From: Ophthalmolycus amberensis
Taxonomy: Eukaryota; Chordata; Actinopteri; Perciformes; Zoarcidae
Assembly (NCBI GenBank): GCA_024529925.1
Contig: JAFEUB010000813.1
Location: 493,501-557,500, forward strand
DNA: 64,000 bases
Reading direction: 5' to 3'
A program made the translations under genes and the position numbers. Shown in pieces: positions 45,990 through 55,742 of the stretch; the stretch's first letter is position 1, and each line of letters opens with the position of its first letter. The notes under the pieces are model-generated. The model had not been told where the DNA came from. It made no database searches and saw nothing but the letters and a program-made list of their open reading frames with translations.

Positions 45990-46450
45990 TAACGCAGTCC
46001 CAACAGTAACGTTAGCTGATAGTTACCGTTATGCCTCTGGTAGAAATAAGCCTTAGCTCCATATCTAACAACTGTGCTTTCAACCGGCTTCAACGCACTT
46101 AAATAAACAACGTGGTTCATTACGATGAAGTTTGCAATGAAGCACAGAACCCCTCGATGTTTTAGCTTTAACTGACTTGCCACAGAAATTACAACGAAAC
46201 AGTTTCCTAGCAAACCTTTGGTAAAGTAAGCTAACGTTAGCTAATGTTCAACACAGAAACCCATAACCCACGTTACATCCACGAAAAGTAAACTCTCTCA
46301 ACTCATTAGATAGCTAAGTTAACTTACTCTTAACGTTGAATGACTCGTTTTTGCAAGGGCGACACAAAACTGCAGAAAACAAAGCCTCAAATTCAAATGT
46401 AACGTTAGCTAGCTGACATGCTTACCTTCAGAAGAAGCTAACGTTATTGT
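45990..46450. repeat. cluster of AACGTTAGC-type motifs
   Basis: TAACGTTAGCT at 46007-46017, GCTAACGTTAGCT at 46230-46242, TAACGTTAGCT at 46400-46410 and GCTAACGTTA at 46437-46446, with weaker relatives (TTAACGTTGAA near 46332). The core is palindromic. Such motifs are common in fish first introns and 5' regions; here they are confined to the first intron of the minus-strand unit. Confidence 0.6.
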
Positions 46451-46560
46451 GCTCCCAGGCAGGAGTCAGGCCGTTGTTCATCAGTACGTTCCGGTTAATC
46501 CCCACAGAACAGCAGCGCGCAGTGGTGACTGAGCGCGCAGAAAAGGCGCTAAAATGAGTT
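46426..46560 (-). promoter_or_regulatory. CpG-rich start region and first exon-like segment of the minus-strand unit
   Basis: On the - strand 46560-46490 contains AGCGCC, TGCGCGCTC and TGCGCGCTGCTG, a local CpG cluster in CpG-poor surroundings. It leads into an exon-like segment that ends with a perfect donor, TCTGAAG|GTAAGCATG (exon end 46426). A short frame MNNGLTPAWEHNNVSFF starts at 46481 and ends at a TGA 3 bases before the donor, so it would be an upstream frame. The arrangement looks like a TATA-less promoter with a non-coding first exon. Confidence 0.4.
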
Positions 46561-46623
46561 CAAAAGTTCAGCCTCCAACCGTTGTTTTTTTTAAAGTACT
46601 GCGTAGGTCTGATCACTGCAGCC

Positions 46624-46625
<2 letters not shown>

Positions 46626-46660
<35 letters not shown>
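46626..46660. repeat. (CT)n microsatellite
   Basis: About 17 CT dinucleotides, just outside the CpG-rich start region of the minus-strand unit, on its upstream side. GAGA-type tracts near promoters can be bound by GAGA-like factors, but that is only a possibility here. Confidence 0.95.
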
Positions 46661-46663
<3 letters not shown>

Positions 46664-46949
46664 ATGAGATCTGCACCTGCAAGCACCTGCAATGTTACAA
46701 AATACTAACCAACAGAGATCAAAGGGGTGGGGGATGGGGTGAGATGCAATTTATGCTCTGCAAAAAAGGATTACAAAACAAGGCTAACTTATGGAAGGTT
46801 ACTCTCTACTGCTTTGAATAAGCAGACTAGTTTGCATCTAGCACTTGTTGTTTTGTGTGTTGGTTAAATATTAGTTCTGACTGTTGAAATGTCTTTCAAA
46901 AATATATATATTATATTATATTTTATATATTATAGTGTATTTACAAAAA

Positions 46950-47015
46950 CAGCACAAAGGTTAGTGCATTTAACCTTGACAAAATGTATTTTTTACAAAT
47001 AATGAATGCAAGCAG
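46950..47015. repeat. detached unit of the 110/220-bp array
   Basis: The stretch 46962-47013 ('ggttagtgcatttaacctt' then 'tgacaaaatgtatttttta' then 'caaataatgaatgcaa') matches the array unit found from 49.05 kb onward. It is separated from the array by a ~2-kb foreign segment. Confidence 0.7.
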
Positions 47016-47129
47016 CATTGATCGGGCCCTCGCACCTTCACACACGTCGCGAAATGGCAGAATGTATAGTTCCATGTGGAAAAAAACAAACCGAAAGGTG
47101 ATCCCATGTGGTCTAATCTCATGAATTAG

Positions 47130-47420
47130 GTTAACGTGACTTCAGACGGGGCCGCTCCGTAGGTCTGCTAACGCCGCTGGACACGCTGCTCGCTAATCGC
47201 TCCAATAACAGCTGCTTCCTCTGCAGAAATGCAGACTTTAACTGAACAACAGCTGCTGGTAAAGACAACGTGGGTGTTTCTAATGTCATCGTTTCTAAAC
47301 GTATGCGTTTACGACTGTCCACAAGAAGAGGTAACTCCTCCATTTTCAAACTCCTCCATTTTCGGTGCTTTGAAAACTCTGGCGTAGATGTGCGTCACAT
47401 CCTATTACGTCTACAACATA
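47130..47420 (-). mobile_element. Harbinger-like element remnant, copy 3
   Basis: The stretch 47278-47325 ('atgtcatcgtttctaaacgt' then 'atgcgtttacgactgtccac') matches the reverse complement of 35062-35100 closely. The part 47169-47242 matches 27463-27538. On the - strand a 72-codon frame (start MKMEELPLLVDSRKRIRLE) has a basic, Leu-rich C-terminal part (KSAFLQRKQLLLERLA) shared in diverged form with the 27-kb copy. This could be an N-terminal piece of an element-encoded protein; the family is not recognised. Confidence 0.5.
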
Positions 47421-47721
47421 TTAAAAAAGCAGGGCTCTGACATCTTTAGAAGTAAAAGTTGGTCTGATCTCACCAAGAGTACAACGGGGTGTACGCCTTA
47501 GGGACGTGTACACCATGCTGAGGTCTGAGTGTCATACAGGCAAAAATCTTTTCGAGATAATCTAGAGGGATTCTGTTCAGGTGACCTTATTGTAGGCCTA
47601 GTCCACAATGTGTGTCCAGAATATGTGGGTTCTGGGACCCATATTTGAGAGATTATGGCCATTCTTGCATATGTCAAAAAATCCACTCATATAAGGGAAT
47701 AATGCATCAATTAAGCCCTTT

Positions 47722-48425
47722 GGGGCTGTTTTTGGGGACCTTAATTTGCAGCTACGAAGTCCAGATTATAGGTAGGTAATGGTGACGAGCCCCTCTTTGA
47801 AGGAGAAAATGAGTCAAATCTCTACCCTGATTTAGAGTATAAAAAGTTAGAGAAAAGACTGGTGAAAACTGGCTTTCGGCCATTTGGGAAAATAAGTGCC
47901 ATCTGGTTCGAATCATCTCTGTTGGGTGCATTTGAAAACACTTGTAAATGGCTTATTGTCCTAATATTCACATATGATGGACAAGAGAGGACCCTCTTCA
48001 AGGCTCAATTGGATTCAAGTCATTAGCATGCTGCTAACAGAAGTTAGCTTTCCCAAGGGTCTGCAGAGATCTTGCTTTAGATCCTGCATCACGTTATCAC
48101 AGGGGAATGATTTATGCAAAATTCAGGCAGTTCCAACCTTTCACTAAGATGTAATGGCCCGTTTCTCACTTGCCAACAAAAGCCGAAAAATAAGGCTATA
48201 TGCCTCAATTTTGACCTTTGGGGCTGTGTTTGGGTACCTTGACTTGCAGCTACAACCGCAAAATTTGGGGGAATTCATATTCACTAGCCCCTATTTAAGG
48301 AGGAAAAGGATTTAAATCCCCACTTTGAATTAAAGTGTAAAAATTGAGAGAAAAGACTGGTGAAGGCCATTTCGGATCATAAGTACCATTGGGTTAGAAT
48401 CCTTTCTGTTGGGTGAAATAAACAC
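47722..48425. repeat. diverged direct duplication, period about 495 bp
   Basis: 'tttggggctgtttttgggga' at 47719-47738 recurs as 'tttggggctgtgtttgggta' at 48218-48237. Each is followed in the same order by 'cagctac', a 'agcccct.ttt.aaggagaaaa' block, 'gagaaaagactggtgaa' and 'tctgttgggtg'. The copies are perhaps 75-80 percent alike by eye. Confidence 0.75.
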
Positions 48426-48442
48426 AGTCAATTACCAACTGA

Positions 48443-48925
48443 TTTTCGCACCATTTAATCTGTGGGCAAAGGTGGAATGACTGAAAATTTCAGGGTCCTA
48501 GCCCATTGTTTTCTATGGGTATTTAGGCCGAATTGGGTCAAAAATCCATAGTTCACTATGGGAAAAGTGTTTCGAATTTCCCATTGATTTTCACACCACT
48601 TAATGAATGGGCAGAGGTCGATTGACTATGAAAATTTCAGGGTCCTAGCCCATTGTTTTCTATGGGTATTTAGGCCGAATTAGGCCAAAAATCCATAGTT
48701 CACTATGGAAAAAGTGTTTGGAATGTCCCATTGATTTTCATACCACTTGATCTCTGGCCAAAGGTCGATTGACTGTGAAAATTTCAGGGTCCTAGCCCAT
48801 TGTTTTATATGGGTATTTAGGCCGAATTAGGTCAAAAATCCATAGTTCACTATGGGAAAAGTGTTTGGAATTTCCCATTGATTTTCAAACCACTTAATGA
48901 ATGGGCAAAGTTCGAATTAATCCAC
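48443..48925. repeat. 146-bp tandem repeat, three units plus a partial
   Basis: The anchor TTTTC(G/A)(C/T/A)A(C)CA(T/C)TT(A/G)AT occurs at 48443, 48588, 48735 and 48882 (periods 145, 147, 147). Each full unit contains 'aatttcagggtcctagccca' and 'aaatccatagttcactatgg'. The array ends in the partial fourth unit near 48925. Confidence 0.9.
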
Positions 48926-48989
48926 CCACGTCGCCTTGACAGCAAGGAGCTTTTTGAATACCTTAGCGGCCTCCGCCAGGGATATGGGT

Positions 48990-50895
48990 GCCTATAAATG
49001 CAAAAATCACGGTATGGATTTTTGTTCATATTACGGTGTATTTCCGTTACCAGTACAATGTTTAGTACATTTAACAGTGACAAACTGAATACTTTACAAA
49101 TAATAAATGCAAAAAATACGGGGCTGGCTTTTGTAAGTATGATGCGTTTCATCTCCATTGGCAGCGCAATGGTCCGTACATTTAACAGTAAACAAATGTA
49201 TTTTTTTAAAGTAATAAATGCAAAAATTACGGTATGGATTTTTTTCTTCATCTTACGGTGTATTTTCGTTATCAGTACAATGTTTAGTACATTTAACAGT
49301 GACAAAATATATTTTATATGAATAATGAATGCAAAACATACGAGGCTGCCTGTTAAATGTATAATGCGTTATATCTCCATTGGCAGCACAGTGGTCCGTA
49401 CATTTAACAGTAACCAAATGTACATTTTAAAAGTAATGAATGCAAAAATGACGGTATTGATTTTTCTTTCATATTACAGTGTATTTCCGTTACCAGTACT
49501 ATGTTCAGTACATTTAACAGTGACAAACTGAATATTTTACAAATAATAAATGCAAAAAATACGGGGCTGGCTGTTGAATGTATTATGCGTTTTACCTCCA
49601 TTGGCAGCGCAATGGTCCGTACATTTAACAGTAACCAAATGTATTTTCTAAAAGTAATGAATGCAAAAATCACGGTATGGATTTTTGTTCATATTACGGT
49701 GTATTTCCGTTACCAGTACAATGTTTAGTACATTTAACAGTGACAAACTGAATATTTTACAAATCATAAATGCAAAGAATACGGGGCTGGCTGTTGAATA
49801 TATGATGCGTTTTACCTCCATTGACAGCGCAATGGTCCGTACATTTAACAGTAACCAAATGTATTTTTTAAAAGTAATAAATGCAAAAGTCACGGTATGG
49901 ATTTTTGTTCATTTTGCGGTGTATTTCCGTTACCAGTACAATGTTTAGTATCTTTAACAGTAACAAACTGATTATTTTATGAATAATAAATGCAAAACAT
50001 ACGAGGTTGCCTGTTAAATGTATAATGCATTATATCTCCATTGGCAGCACAGTGGTCCGTACATTTAACAGTAACCAAATGTATTTTTGAAAAGTAATAA
50101 ATGCAAAAATGACGGTATTGATTTGTCTTTCATATTACAGTGTATTTCCGTTACCAGTACAATGTTCAGTACATTTAACAGTGACAAACTGAATATTTTA
50201 CAAATAATAAATGCAAAAAATACGGGGCTGGCTGTTGAATGTATGATGCGTTTTACCTCCATTGGCAGTGCAATGGTCCGTACATTTAACAATAACCAAA
50301 TGTATTTTGTAAAAGTAATAAATGCAAAAATCACGGTATGGATTTTTGTTCATTTTGCGGTGTATTTCCGTTACCAGTACAATGTTTAGTATCTTTAACA
50401 GTAACAAACAGATTATTTTACGAATAATAAATGCAAAACATACGAGGTTGCCTGTTAAATGTATAATGCATTATATCTCCATTGGCAGCACAGTGGTCCG
50501 TACATTTAACAGTAACCAAATGTATTTTTAAAAAGTAATAAATGCAAAAATTACGGTATGGATTTTTTCTTCATATTACGGTGTATTTCCGTTATCAGTA
50601 CAATGTTTAGTACATTTAACAGTGACAAAATATATTTTATACGAATAATAAATGCAAAACATACGAGGCTGCCTGTTAAATGTATAATGCGTTATATCTC
50701 CATTGGCTGCACAGTGATCCGTACATTTAACAGTAACCAAATGTATTTTTAAAAAGTAATAAATGTAAATATTACGGTATGGATTCTTTTTCATATTACG
50801 GTGTATTTCCGTTATCAGTACAATGTGTAGTACATTTAACAGTTACAAAATGTATTTTATACAAGAAATACATGCACAAATGATTGTTTTGGCTG
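48990..50895. repeat. 110-bp tandem repeat organised as 220-bp dimers, about 17 subunits
   Basis: The anchor GTACATTTAACAGT (or GTATCTTTAACAGT) occurs at 49065, 49176, 49287, 49398, 49508, 49619, 49728, 49839, 49948, 50059, 50169, 50280, 50389, 50500, 50610, 50721 and 50830. Spacing is 109-111 bp throughout. Two subunit types alternate strictly: one with 'ttacggtgtatttccgttac' and one with 'cctccattggcagcgcaatg' before the anchor. The second type has two forms (a: 'acggggctggctgttgaatg'; b: 'acgaggctgcctgttaaatg') in the order a-b-a-a-b-a-b-b. Open frames of 60-150 codons on both strands are periodic translations of the array, not genes. Confidence 0.95.
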
Positions 50896-51019
50896 ATATA
50901 TATATTTACGGTGTTTCACTGTCAGATAAACTGAATATAACCGATTTACAATTTACGGTCTCTTACTGTTGTGATTTAACAATTTTTCACCGTCAAATTC
51001 ACTGACTTTTCTTACAGTG
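50895..51019. repeat. right terminus region of the composite block
   Basis: Contains 'atatttacggtgtttcactg', 'caatttacggtctcttactg' and 'tttttcaccgtcaaattcac', diverged ACGGT/ACCGT motifs like those at the left end, and ends in CTTACAGTG at 51019. The reverse complement parallels 39331-39370. Confidence 0.6.
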
Positions 51020-51024
51020 TGTCT

Positions 51025-52385
51025 GTGCATATCCAGCCTATTCTCTTACACACACACACGATCTTAAAACGGGAACAGAGTGAACCCTGTTGACAAAAAA
51101 ATACTCCAATTATGCATAAAAGAAGATACAGAAGCAAGAAATTATTCAAACTGTGCCAGCTGTCACAACAGTAATGTGGCTGTGCATATGCTGTATTCAA
51201 TCAATCAAGAACGTGCCACATGTCTGCCTCGGCACAGAGCTGTAGTCTGGTGACTGGCAAAGATAATCTACCCTGACAAAATTCCTTACAAATCGAAAGC
51301 AAAACAAACAGTCTGTCGCAAACACCAAATCTAGATTGTATCGAGTGTATTTATGATTTTCAAACAGTAATATGAGGTTGTTTTGTTGCCACCAAGTTGA
51401 TCGCGTGAACCATCTTGCATCACATAGGTGACAGTTACAATTTGAACTGAACTGAGCATGAACTCTAAAATGCTCATTATTATTTTTGGACACATATTGT
51501 AAACATCTCATTCCTCCTGCATAAAAATGACTGTCGCAAACAATAGAGTTGTTACCCCATGTTCACCTGTTTTTCACAGGTGAAGTTAAAGCCAGGCAAA
51601 TACATTGTTTTAGTTGAGGGTGGACAAGAAAATTCAAATTCCACTGTGAAATATTATAAAAACGTTTCTTTTTCTCTGGTTGTTGTGGCAAAGTTTCGTC
51701 CTATGTCTCTTATTTTACATGCGGAAGGTCTGACGGTAATAACAAAATACTAATAGAACTATAAAGGCACATGTCCATAACACTTTATTTATTACATGGA
51801 GAAATGAAAACAGCATATCAAGAGAGATGCCACACATACAGTTCTGGTTTGTTCTTTCCTTGTCTTAATGTCACTCCTTTTTCATTTTGTCCTGCATCTC
51901 CATTGCTCTAAGCTGATGTACTCCTCTTCTAAAGGAATACGTGTCTCAGGAATTGCTTGCAAACAGAATCAATTTCATGCTGCTTTAACACTCAGAAAAC
52001 CATTTTAATTCAGGAACACAAAGCTGATCCCAAACTACTTCAGTCAGATGCCATTATAAGTCAAGTTAATTCATCAGTATATGGTATTGACATTAAACCT
52101 TCGGTGTGTTTCTTTAACACAAACAGATCAGAGTCAGGCGTACGTTCGTATTTGATGGTTTAGCTGTTATGTTTGAATCTTATAATTGCACCTCTGAGAA
52201 TTCTCTTTCACTGTACTGTGCTTCACTAAAGTCAGAACAGGTTTATATTCAGTACATCAAATAGTGTCTTGGCAGTGGAAAAGCATGGCTTTATTAAATC
52301 CTGACCTCCGTCTTTAACCAAGCATTTTAAGCAATGATTCATTTTTAGCAGGTTAGGACACCTGTTTGAAATTGATTCCATATAG
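51025..52385. other. non-coding DNA, no gene recognised
   Basis: A 64-codon frame at 51559-51753 follows an acceptor-like 'cctgtttttcacag', but it has no donor, no recognisable motif and no neighbouring exon. The rest is unique A+T-rich sequence. Confidence 0.5.
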
Positions 52386-52424
52386 TTTGAAGCATTTTGT
52401 ATGTTGCTTGACAAGGGGGTTATA

Positions 52425-52725
52425 TATTATGGTCCCATTTAGAGTAAAATAGACAACAAAGCAGGGTGTGCTTTTGGGGGCGTGGCTTCCCTGTGATTGA
52501 CAGGTTGCCACTACAGTATTGTCTGGTCTGGGAGTTGTCCGTGTTTTCATCTTACAACTTTAACAGTGTGTTCTCAGTTCATTTTTTGTTGCCTAAATAT
52601 GTCTTCTTCAGTGTTCAGTTGTACTAAGCTGCACCCTCTCGTGTCACTTCTGGTCCCAGCACACAGGTGTCATTTTAAACATTTAAAGTTCTCTGCAATC
52701 ACTCCTCCCATTTAAACCTAGGTTT
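52425..52725 (+). repeat. dispersed repeat 'family C', copy 2
   Basis: 'attatggtcccatttagagt' (52425) and 'gggcgtggcttccctgtgat' then 'tgacaggttgcc' (52478-52509) correspond in order to 16518-16566. It continues with 'agttgtccgtgttttcatct' (52533) and 'cgtgtcacttctggtcccag' (52640), the latter resembling 'ggtcacttctgttccctggt' at 16623. It is in the same orientation as copy 1. Confidence 0.5.
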
Positions 52726-52739
52726 GGGTGGGACCACTT

Positions 52740-55690
52740 TCAGTCGAACACTGCTTGACATGCAAAGCAAACCCATAACCTTCTTGCTTTGGAGCCGTAG
52801 TGACTTGACACTTACTGTGTCACTCCACAGAATAGCCTCCCTAAAAAGCACAGCAAGTGGTGGTTATGTGAGGTTGGAAGTTGGTTGGAAATTAATCCTA
52901 TCCCTCAGCCTGGCCTTATGGAACAAATTCAATCTCCCCAAAAGTGGAATGACATGGCACCTATGCACTTAAACTCATTTTAAGCATTTTGATTGGTATT
53001 TGTCCATGCTTTAGATTCCAATCCCTCTGCATGCCACCAGAGACTGACTGTTAGAGGCTGTGTGCAGCATTAAAAAGGTCCCCAGGACAATGATTTATCA
53101 GCACAGTGCATTTGTAAAAGCCAAAACTGAATTAACAAACTCCTACGTAATGTCCTCTATAGGTCAAAATAAAGAGGAACACCATGTCTTCAACACATTG
53201 CATTTTTTTATTCAGTTTACTCCGTGTTAGGATTTGAGATTTATGACTGAAAGAGCAGTAGAAAGAGTAGCTCCACTAACTGTTTTTTTTTTTTGTGCTT
53301 TCAGTCAGCAGATATACTTTGCTCAGTTATCATGGAGATGGTCTTTTTTTTTTAAATATACATATATATACGGCCACATGTCATCACGTAATCTGCTGGT
53401 TAGGACTACAAGATGTGTTTCACAGCTCTGTACTTTGAGCAACACATCAAATTACTTAATACGTTTATGTTATTGATAATATTTGGGATTTGCTTTGTTT
53501 CTGTATTTTGAGGATCAAATTGAGTTATTGTAAGTTAAAACTTTAAACTACATTATAGCTTCAAATCTGTTGTCGGCTATTATTTGAGAGAGGAAGCAAG
53601 AAACCTGCTGCACACCATTTCAGTTTCAGTAGGACAGATTATTTATGTGTAAATGATCTCATCTAATAATCAAGGATGTTAATCTCTGAACCAAATTTGG
53701 ACCCTGTTGAAATGGTTTGTTGAGTACACTTTTCATATAGCCAATGAGCAGTTTGGACTAATAATTAAGTTACATTGTGTCTGACATAAAGCAATTATCG
53801 CTTTACTGCAATACTTTATGGATGTTAAAAATCTGTATATTGGACAATGGCTCAGAAGTGCTCTGTTATTACAGAGATGAGTCCTCCAACTCAGTGTATT
53901 TCCATCCAAAATGTCAGCTTTGATTAATAACCTCAGTGAAAGCCCTCCACCTTCTCATGCATCTGCCAAGACCCAGCACACCAGCAGACTCTCTAATAGG
54001 GCCACATCCACTGGTACGGGCGTCAGTACAGTGAGAGGATATTGGAAGGATGTTACTAGTGTTTCATTAAATGAAATCATTTCTGTGAAGATATGAAAGG
54101 ATCTAGAAGTCGACATTGAATTAGTAAAAGTCATGGTATTTCCTTAGATTGATTGACTTTTGCGGTGTCCCAATAAATCTTTATCGTTTTTCAATCAAAT
54201 TACAAATTGAAAATCTAAATTATGAGGTTATTTGTTTTCTAACTGCTCTGCTAAAAGTGCATTGATTGAGGAGATCTTGACAGTTGAATGAATTCATTAA
54301 GGAGAATGAATTCCGTGCAATATTTCGTACACCCCTTATTAATAGAATAAAATGATATACCAGTGAGGCACGGAGATACTTAATCTGTCAAACTTGTCTT
54401 TCAAAAATGATTTGTTTCCAAATTACCTGCTTTATCATTGCATATTATTACTGATAGGGAAACAACGATTATAATCACCCCCATTAAGCAGCAAGTTTGC
54501 TCATTTATGAACTATAACCTCATTTTAAGATAAGTTGTTTTTATATTAACAAACTTTTCAGAAAGTTTCGAGTGTGCTTTCCCAACCTGAAACCAGTCTC
54601 TGTCTGGGCAACATTTCGATGTTTTGTTTTTTGGGGGTTTTCTCGGAAGGTTGTAAATATCACAGTTGAACCAGGAGGCTGTTCTGGTGGATGTTTATAT
54701 TGGACAGTTTGGGGTAATAACTTTACTGTTCACCTTTGTATTCTCATCCAACTAAAATTGACTAACTTGGAGCTTTGTAAACCTTGACTGTTTGTTGCAC
54801 AGTTGGACCTATGATTTGTGATGTTTCAAGTTTCTCAGTAGTTGCTTTTGTGAATGTAATGTCAGCTTCATCTCATTTTGTGTATGTGGAATCTCTGAAT
54901 TGCACTTTGTGTTGTATGTAAACACACCCTTTACCCAATTTCTTTGTCCCCATTTCAACTCTGCACCTCGAATCAGAGCAACAGGAAACGCATCAGTGTT
55001 GATATTTGCAATAAGATTAAATCGACATCCTTTTAAGCCGAGTATTGCCCTCAAGTGAGTATCTGTCGTTGCATGTGGGCACGAGTGTCTGTAGACTTAG
55101 GAGGTTATTCAAGGTAAATGTGCACAACTGCAGGTTTGAAGTAAAATAGCTTATATTTGATCTAAAAACTTTGACTCTAAATGAGATTCTGTCAGTTCAA
55201 TGATGTACTCTTATTGCCAGAAACATCTCTGTGGAGCCTCTTGCATTCTCCCTGGTCATTCTCAAGAAAAGTACACTGGTAACAGTAAAGATAAACAATA
55301 CTGTGTGGTAATCATACCTACATGGAATGCAAAGTCTTATACATTCACAGGTAATTGTAGAGCTAATTATTGTCGACTCTAACAGATGGTGCAATAGAGT
55401 AAAAAGCTGATTAGGAAAATCCCCTGGCCAAGTTCCTGGATTGTTAATTCTTTTGAATTACTGAATATCTCAGCCACCCAAGTTTTGTGGATGTTAATTT
55501 ACCACCTTTTTTTATTTATTTCTTAATAACCACTGGATGATGAAGCCATTAAAATAGATGGAGTACACAAAATCGAAATCTCAAATTAAATTCTCTGGTT
55601 AACATCAGTGTGGTCGAAGCACTTAAGCATATACTGCTTATGTGCTGAATACTTTAGATTTGTCTCAGTCTATAGTGCACTTCACGAAAT
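52740..55690. other. non-coding DNA, no gene recognised
   Basis: About 3 kb of A+T-rich sequence with T tracts near 53282-53295 and 53345-53355. No coding pattern or element terminus seen. Confidence 0.5.
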
Positions 55691-55694
55691 GTGT

Positions 55695-55696
<2 letters not shown>

Positions 55697-55730
<34 letters not shown>

Positions 55731-55742
55731 GAGAGAGAGAGA
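55697..55742. repeat. compound (AT)n(GA)n microsatellite
   Basis: About 15 AT dinucleotides, a CATG interruption, then about six GA dinucleotides. It explains the Ile-Tyr repeats in the reading frame that crosses it. Confidence 0.95.

Larger units (their letters stand above)
47016..48985. other. foreign segment splitting the right-hand array
   Basis: It begins at 'gcagcattgatcgggccctc' right after an array-unit end ('aatgaatgcaa') and ends before 'ataaatgcaaaaatcacggt', where the array resumes. It has its own internal repeats (146-bp tandem, 495-bp duplication, Harbinger-like piece) and no recognised gene. No target duplication or terminal repeat could be fixed, so the mechanism of insertion is open. 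Confidence 0.5.
39331..51019. mobile_element. candidate large non-autonomous DNA transposon with CACTGTAA termini and satellite-like subterminal arrays
   Basis: At 39330 the sequence reads CACTGTAAAAAAAATTCTGT and continues to TACGGTAAATTACC. At 51019 the reverse strand reads CACTGTAAGAAAAGTCAGTG followed by AATTTGACGGTG, so the two ends form an inverted repeat of roughly 30-40 bp with gaps and mismatches. CACTG/CACTA ends with repetitive subterminal regions are known from CMC (EnSpm/CACTA-like) elements. Here each end carries a tandem array rich in ACGGT/ACCGT motifs. The expected 3-bp target duplication is not clear (ATG left, TGT right; only TG is shared). No CMC transposase was seen. The interior holds a split transcription-unit candidate on the - strand and several later insertions. 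Alternative: two neighbouring smaller elements of one family whose outer ends happen to be paired. Confidence 0.5.

Noticed and set aside
48850..49321. Overlapping open frames of 107 and 151 codons on opposite strands at the start of the right array, plus many 60-100 codon frames further in
   Set aside because: They repeat with the 110/220-bp period of the tandem array and are open on both strands. They are translations of satellite DNA, not genes.
39301..51060. CA runs on both sides of the composite block as a target duplication
   Set aside because: The runs are 25-30 bp outside the proposed ends, differ in length, and CA tracts are common; they cannot be taken as a duplication.
51559..51753. 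64-codon frame after an acceptor-like site
   Set aside because: No donor, no motif, no partner exon, and ordinary composition for chance frames of this length.
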